A stretch of 64,000 nt of DNA from Hydractinia symbiolongicarpus. Its lineage: Eukaryota > Cnidaria > Hydrozoa > Anthoathecata > Hydractiniidae. The notes under the pieces are model-generated. The model saw nothing but the letters and a program-made list of their open reading frames with translations, searched no databases and was not told where the DNA came from. Where the stretch lies: the NCBI RefSeq assembly GCF_029227915.1, contig NC_079878.1:11656001-11720000 (forward strand). The letters run 5' to 3'. Of the stretch, positions 61,606-64,000 are shown in pieces (within the stretch, counting starts at the first letter, position 1; each line of letters begins with the position of its first letter). The position numbers and the translations under genes were made by a program.

Positions 61606-63670
61606 TCATCTCCTGCAAGCAGTGGTCTTACTCTTTTTTCTGCATTTTACTTCAACAGGCAGACAGTCAATAGCTGCAATCCAGCTGACAACAGTAAGAA
61701 CTAAATCTGCAACATTACAATTATAAAAAAAATACATTATAAAAAACCACAGTCTAACGCAATAATAACGCATAGAAGAGTCTGGAAGTATACCTAATTC
61801 TGGCGCTGGGCCTGGGGCTGTATGATAATAATAAAGTTGATAGCTAAATGTATTTTTATCATATAGGTTGGAGATAATAGTAAGAACAGGGCAATAAATA
61901 CCTTTCTGTTCACCAGCAATAGCAATGCTCTTTTTTATATCACGTTCTAGAATACTTGATTTTCTAGTTAAAAGTTTTTTAATTTCATCATCAAAATATC
62001 TAACAGCCACTTCCATCTGCAGCATTCGGATTGCAGCAGCAGGGGTAACATCCACGTCCACTGATGCATTTTTACCAAGGAACTTCATTACCAATTTAAA
62101 CTTGGATCCATTTAAAATACCCTGAAGTGTCATACTCGTTAACTCTTTTTTTAAATTAAATTCACCAGAATGATTAACTTCCATAGAAATACACAGTGTA
62201 TTAAGCTCTGAAGGTTTTTCTTTCCAGCCATTAAATTTAAAACGTAACCTCTCTATATTTACCCCTATATCCTTAGCCATACCAACAGCCATGCATCGCT
62301 TAAGTTGCTGGGTCAATAAATAGGACTTCTTTGTGTCACTGCTACAGTATTGACTGAAAATTTCTTTATCGATATCCTGGAATGATAATCTCACTTTAAC
62401 AGATGTATTTGGTACTTTATTAACAATAAAGCATTCTGATACATCCATTTTATATGTAGAACTACCTTCTTTAACACCTAGTGTTTTTTCCAAGTTTTGT
62501 TTATACCGACGAGCAAACAAAATAGCAGTTGCAGAACTCTTTCCATGTTTCTGAACATCGCGTAAACATTAAGCAGTATCGCCTTCCTTTAATAAATTTA
62601 AAGTCATGGATACTTTTTCAACAGGACTAGATGCACCCGTTTCATTACAGTTTCCTTCTTTGTTACCTTTATCATTAAGTGCAACAAGTGGAAATGACTT
62701 TTAAGTCTTTTAAGTTTTACCTTTTATTTCACAAATTTCCGTTTTTTTACATCTATTTTTTTTTCTCATCTTTAAAATGCTTTTCCAATTCGTCCTTCAC
62801 AGCATCCTTCATCTCTTCAAATGCATCATCAGAGGATTTTGGAGCATTTGACTGTTTAGATGGTTTCTTTCTTCCACTTGATGAAGAAGTGACACATGCT
62901 TCTCTATCTTCTTTCATTTCGTCTGCAATTTCTTCAATTTTTTCAACAAACTTCTCAACAACTTGGTCCCAAGATTTGCACTTGTCAGTTTTCTCGTCCA
63001 ACTGGTCTTCCTTGCCTTTTTCTTGTTTTTTACTTACTAACAATGTGCTGGGATCAAACTTAGTCAATTGATCTCTAATGTCACTGATCGTATCTTTCAA
63101 TTTTCTCAGATCACATGACGTATCATTAGAAGCAGCACAAGCACGGCATTCATTACAATTGCAGCAACATACCTTGTACTCTCTCTCGCATTCCAATTTT
63201 GCCATACCACAAAACTGACAAAGATGATCACAATTATTTTCAACACAACACTTTCCTTTACACATATTCAATGTACACAAAGTACAAGCATGTGATCAGT
63301 TGGCACAACATGCTACATGTGACGGTCGCTTACAAGATAAACTATTTCCAATTCTGTCACTTGTAGGAAATTCATTAACATAAAGCAAAAGAATATACAG
63401 TGTAGGAATGTCTAAACCTTTTGATATCAATTTTTGATTTGAGCAAACCATTAGGATCAATAAATTTATCAATATACTGATGAGAAATATAAGTTAATGT
63501 GTCTAAGTTGCTGATTTTTTGAAGTAGCTTTGCCAGACTTTCTTCAGGATCCTCAGATCCACCATGCTGAAGACAAAATTTCTTCCACAAGATCGCATAA
63601 GTATTCATGACTCTCATAAAGATCTTTTGCTGGTCTTGATAAAATGTTGTTTATTGCTGTCATGTCTGTT
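61606..63670 (-). pseudogene. Decaying Cys-rich multi-domain gene, minus strand
   Basis: Coding-like frames run from about 63670 down to 61606. The first exon (after acceptor TATTTTGTAG, about 63670) reads KTTDMTAINNILSRPAKDLY and then loses frame at about 63555-63575, continuing as EDPEESLAKLLQKISNLDTL in another frame. The next exon (about 63362 down) is Cys-rich (CCVENNCDHLCQFCG, then VCCCNCNECRAC) and has an in-frame TGA at 63298-63296, between HVACCAN and SHACTLC. It then becomes a charged coiled-coil-like, Lys-rich segment ending in a poly-A/Lys run and a TAG at 62755-62753. A further exon (about 62700 down) has an in-frame TAA at 62571-62569. It then runs open to GEQKG near 61900 as beta/helix blocks like those of the 509-residue neighbour. 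Small exons near 61800 and 61700 end in KTTACRR and a stop at 61606. Three separate breaks argue for a pseudogene. Unrecognised family. Confidence 0.5.
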
Positions 63671-64000
63671 GTTTTAATCTACAAAATATAGAAAATTATC
63701 TGGGTCATAGAAATCAAAGTACTAACAATTGCTAATCTAAAGGGAATTTGTTTTAAAAATCAGGGTAAATGTACAATAAACCATTAACCAACAATCACAC
63801 CCAAATAAATGTTTTCTGCAATTGTAAAAAGGATTTGTATCTAATTTAGCAGGCCTTTTTGTGTTGCAAAAATATAGACATATAATCTATATAAAATATG
63901 CATACTACTTATTTCAATCTATAAAAAATTAAAACTTACATATATACCTTCTAAATTCTCATTCAGATTAGTATTAAATTAATATTAAAAACAACAATAT
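63671..64000. other. Window end, no gene recognised
   Basis: AT-rich. Presumably an intron or upstream sequence of the minus-strand gene, whose first exons would lie beyond the window. Confidence 0.4.

Overview
The window is strongly AT-rich, intron-rich eukaryotic DNA full of dispersed repeats. Its gene content points to a cnidarian, most likely a medusozoan/hydrozoan (inference). It holds an astacin metalloprotease with a C-terminal ShKT domain, small secreted PAN/apple-like proteins, tandemly repeated cationic Cys-rich secreted proteins, Penelope-like retroelement remnants and a KDZ-class DNA transposon. No bacterial operons, rRNA genes or CRISPR arrays are visible.

Layout. (1) 1-5 kb and 18.2-22.6 kb hold three copies of a duplicated segment around a small secreted PAN-like gene. 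One copy is intact (21521-22207), one is frameshifted (1776-2454) and one is reduced to its 3' end (about 18242-18312). A 708-bp piggyBac-like MITE sits in the third segment. (2) 6.2-7.2 kb (minus) and 13.4-14.4 kb (plus) hold a head-outward pair of two-coding-exon genes. Each encodes a signal peptide, a short acidic region and 6 or 7 tandem 26-residue Cys/Arg/Tyr repeats. (3) 10.9-11.3, 15.6-17.4 and 23.1-23.6 kb hold retroelement debris: Penelope-like/GIY-YIG tails and a LINE reverse transcriptase. (4) 26.8-33.6 kb (minus) is a complete seven-exon astacin-ShKT gene whose splice phases all close, giving 291 residues. A copy of a ~500-bp repeat lies in its first intron and another lies just past its 3' end. 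(5) 35.2-38.3 kb is a large imperfect inverted repeat, followed by a short minisatellite. (6) 38.5-41.1 kb (minus) holds exons of an unrecognised gene.

(7) 41619-56035 is a 14.4-kb KDZ-type transposon. It has ~120-bp terminal inverted repeats built from palindromic TGGATATWAT half-sites and a perfect 7-bp flanking duplication, AATAATA. It carries a many-exon KDZ transposase gene that appears broken by two 2-nt frameshifts, and a second, apparently intact nine-exon gene (382 aa; zinc-ribbon-like N-terminus and a C-terminal domain that may be SH3/Tudor-like). It also contains a 109-bp minisatellite array between the two genes and a nested 716-bp MITE.

(8) 56.8-63.7 kb (minus) holds an uncharacterised 509-residue Cys-rich protein gene. 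Next to it is an apparently decaying gene of broadly similar layout, with two in-frame stops and a frameshift.

The most unusual elements are the large KDZ transposon with its intact accessory gene and internal minisatellite, and the inverted pair of repeat-number-variable cationic genes. All gene models were read by eye from splice consensus and reading frame. No database search was possible.
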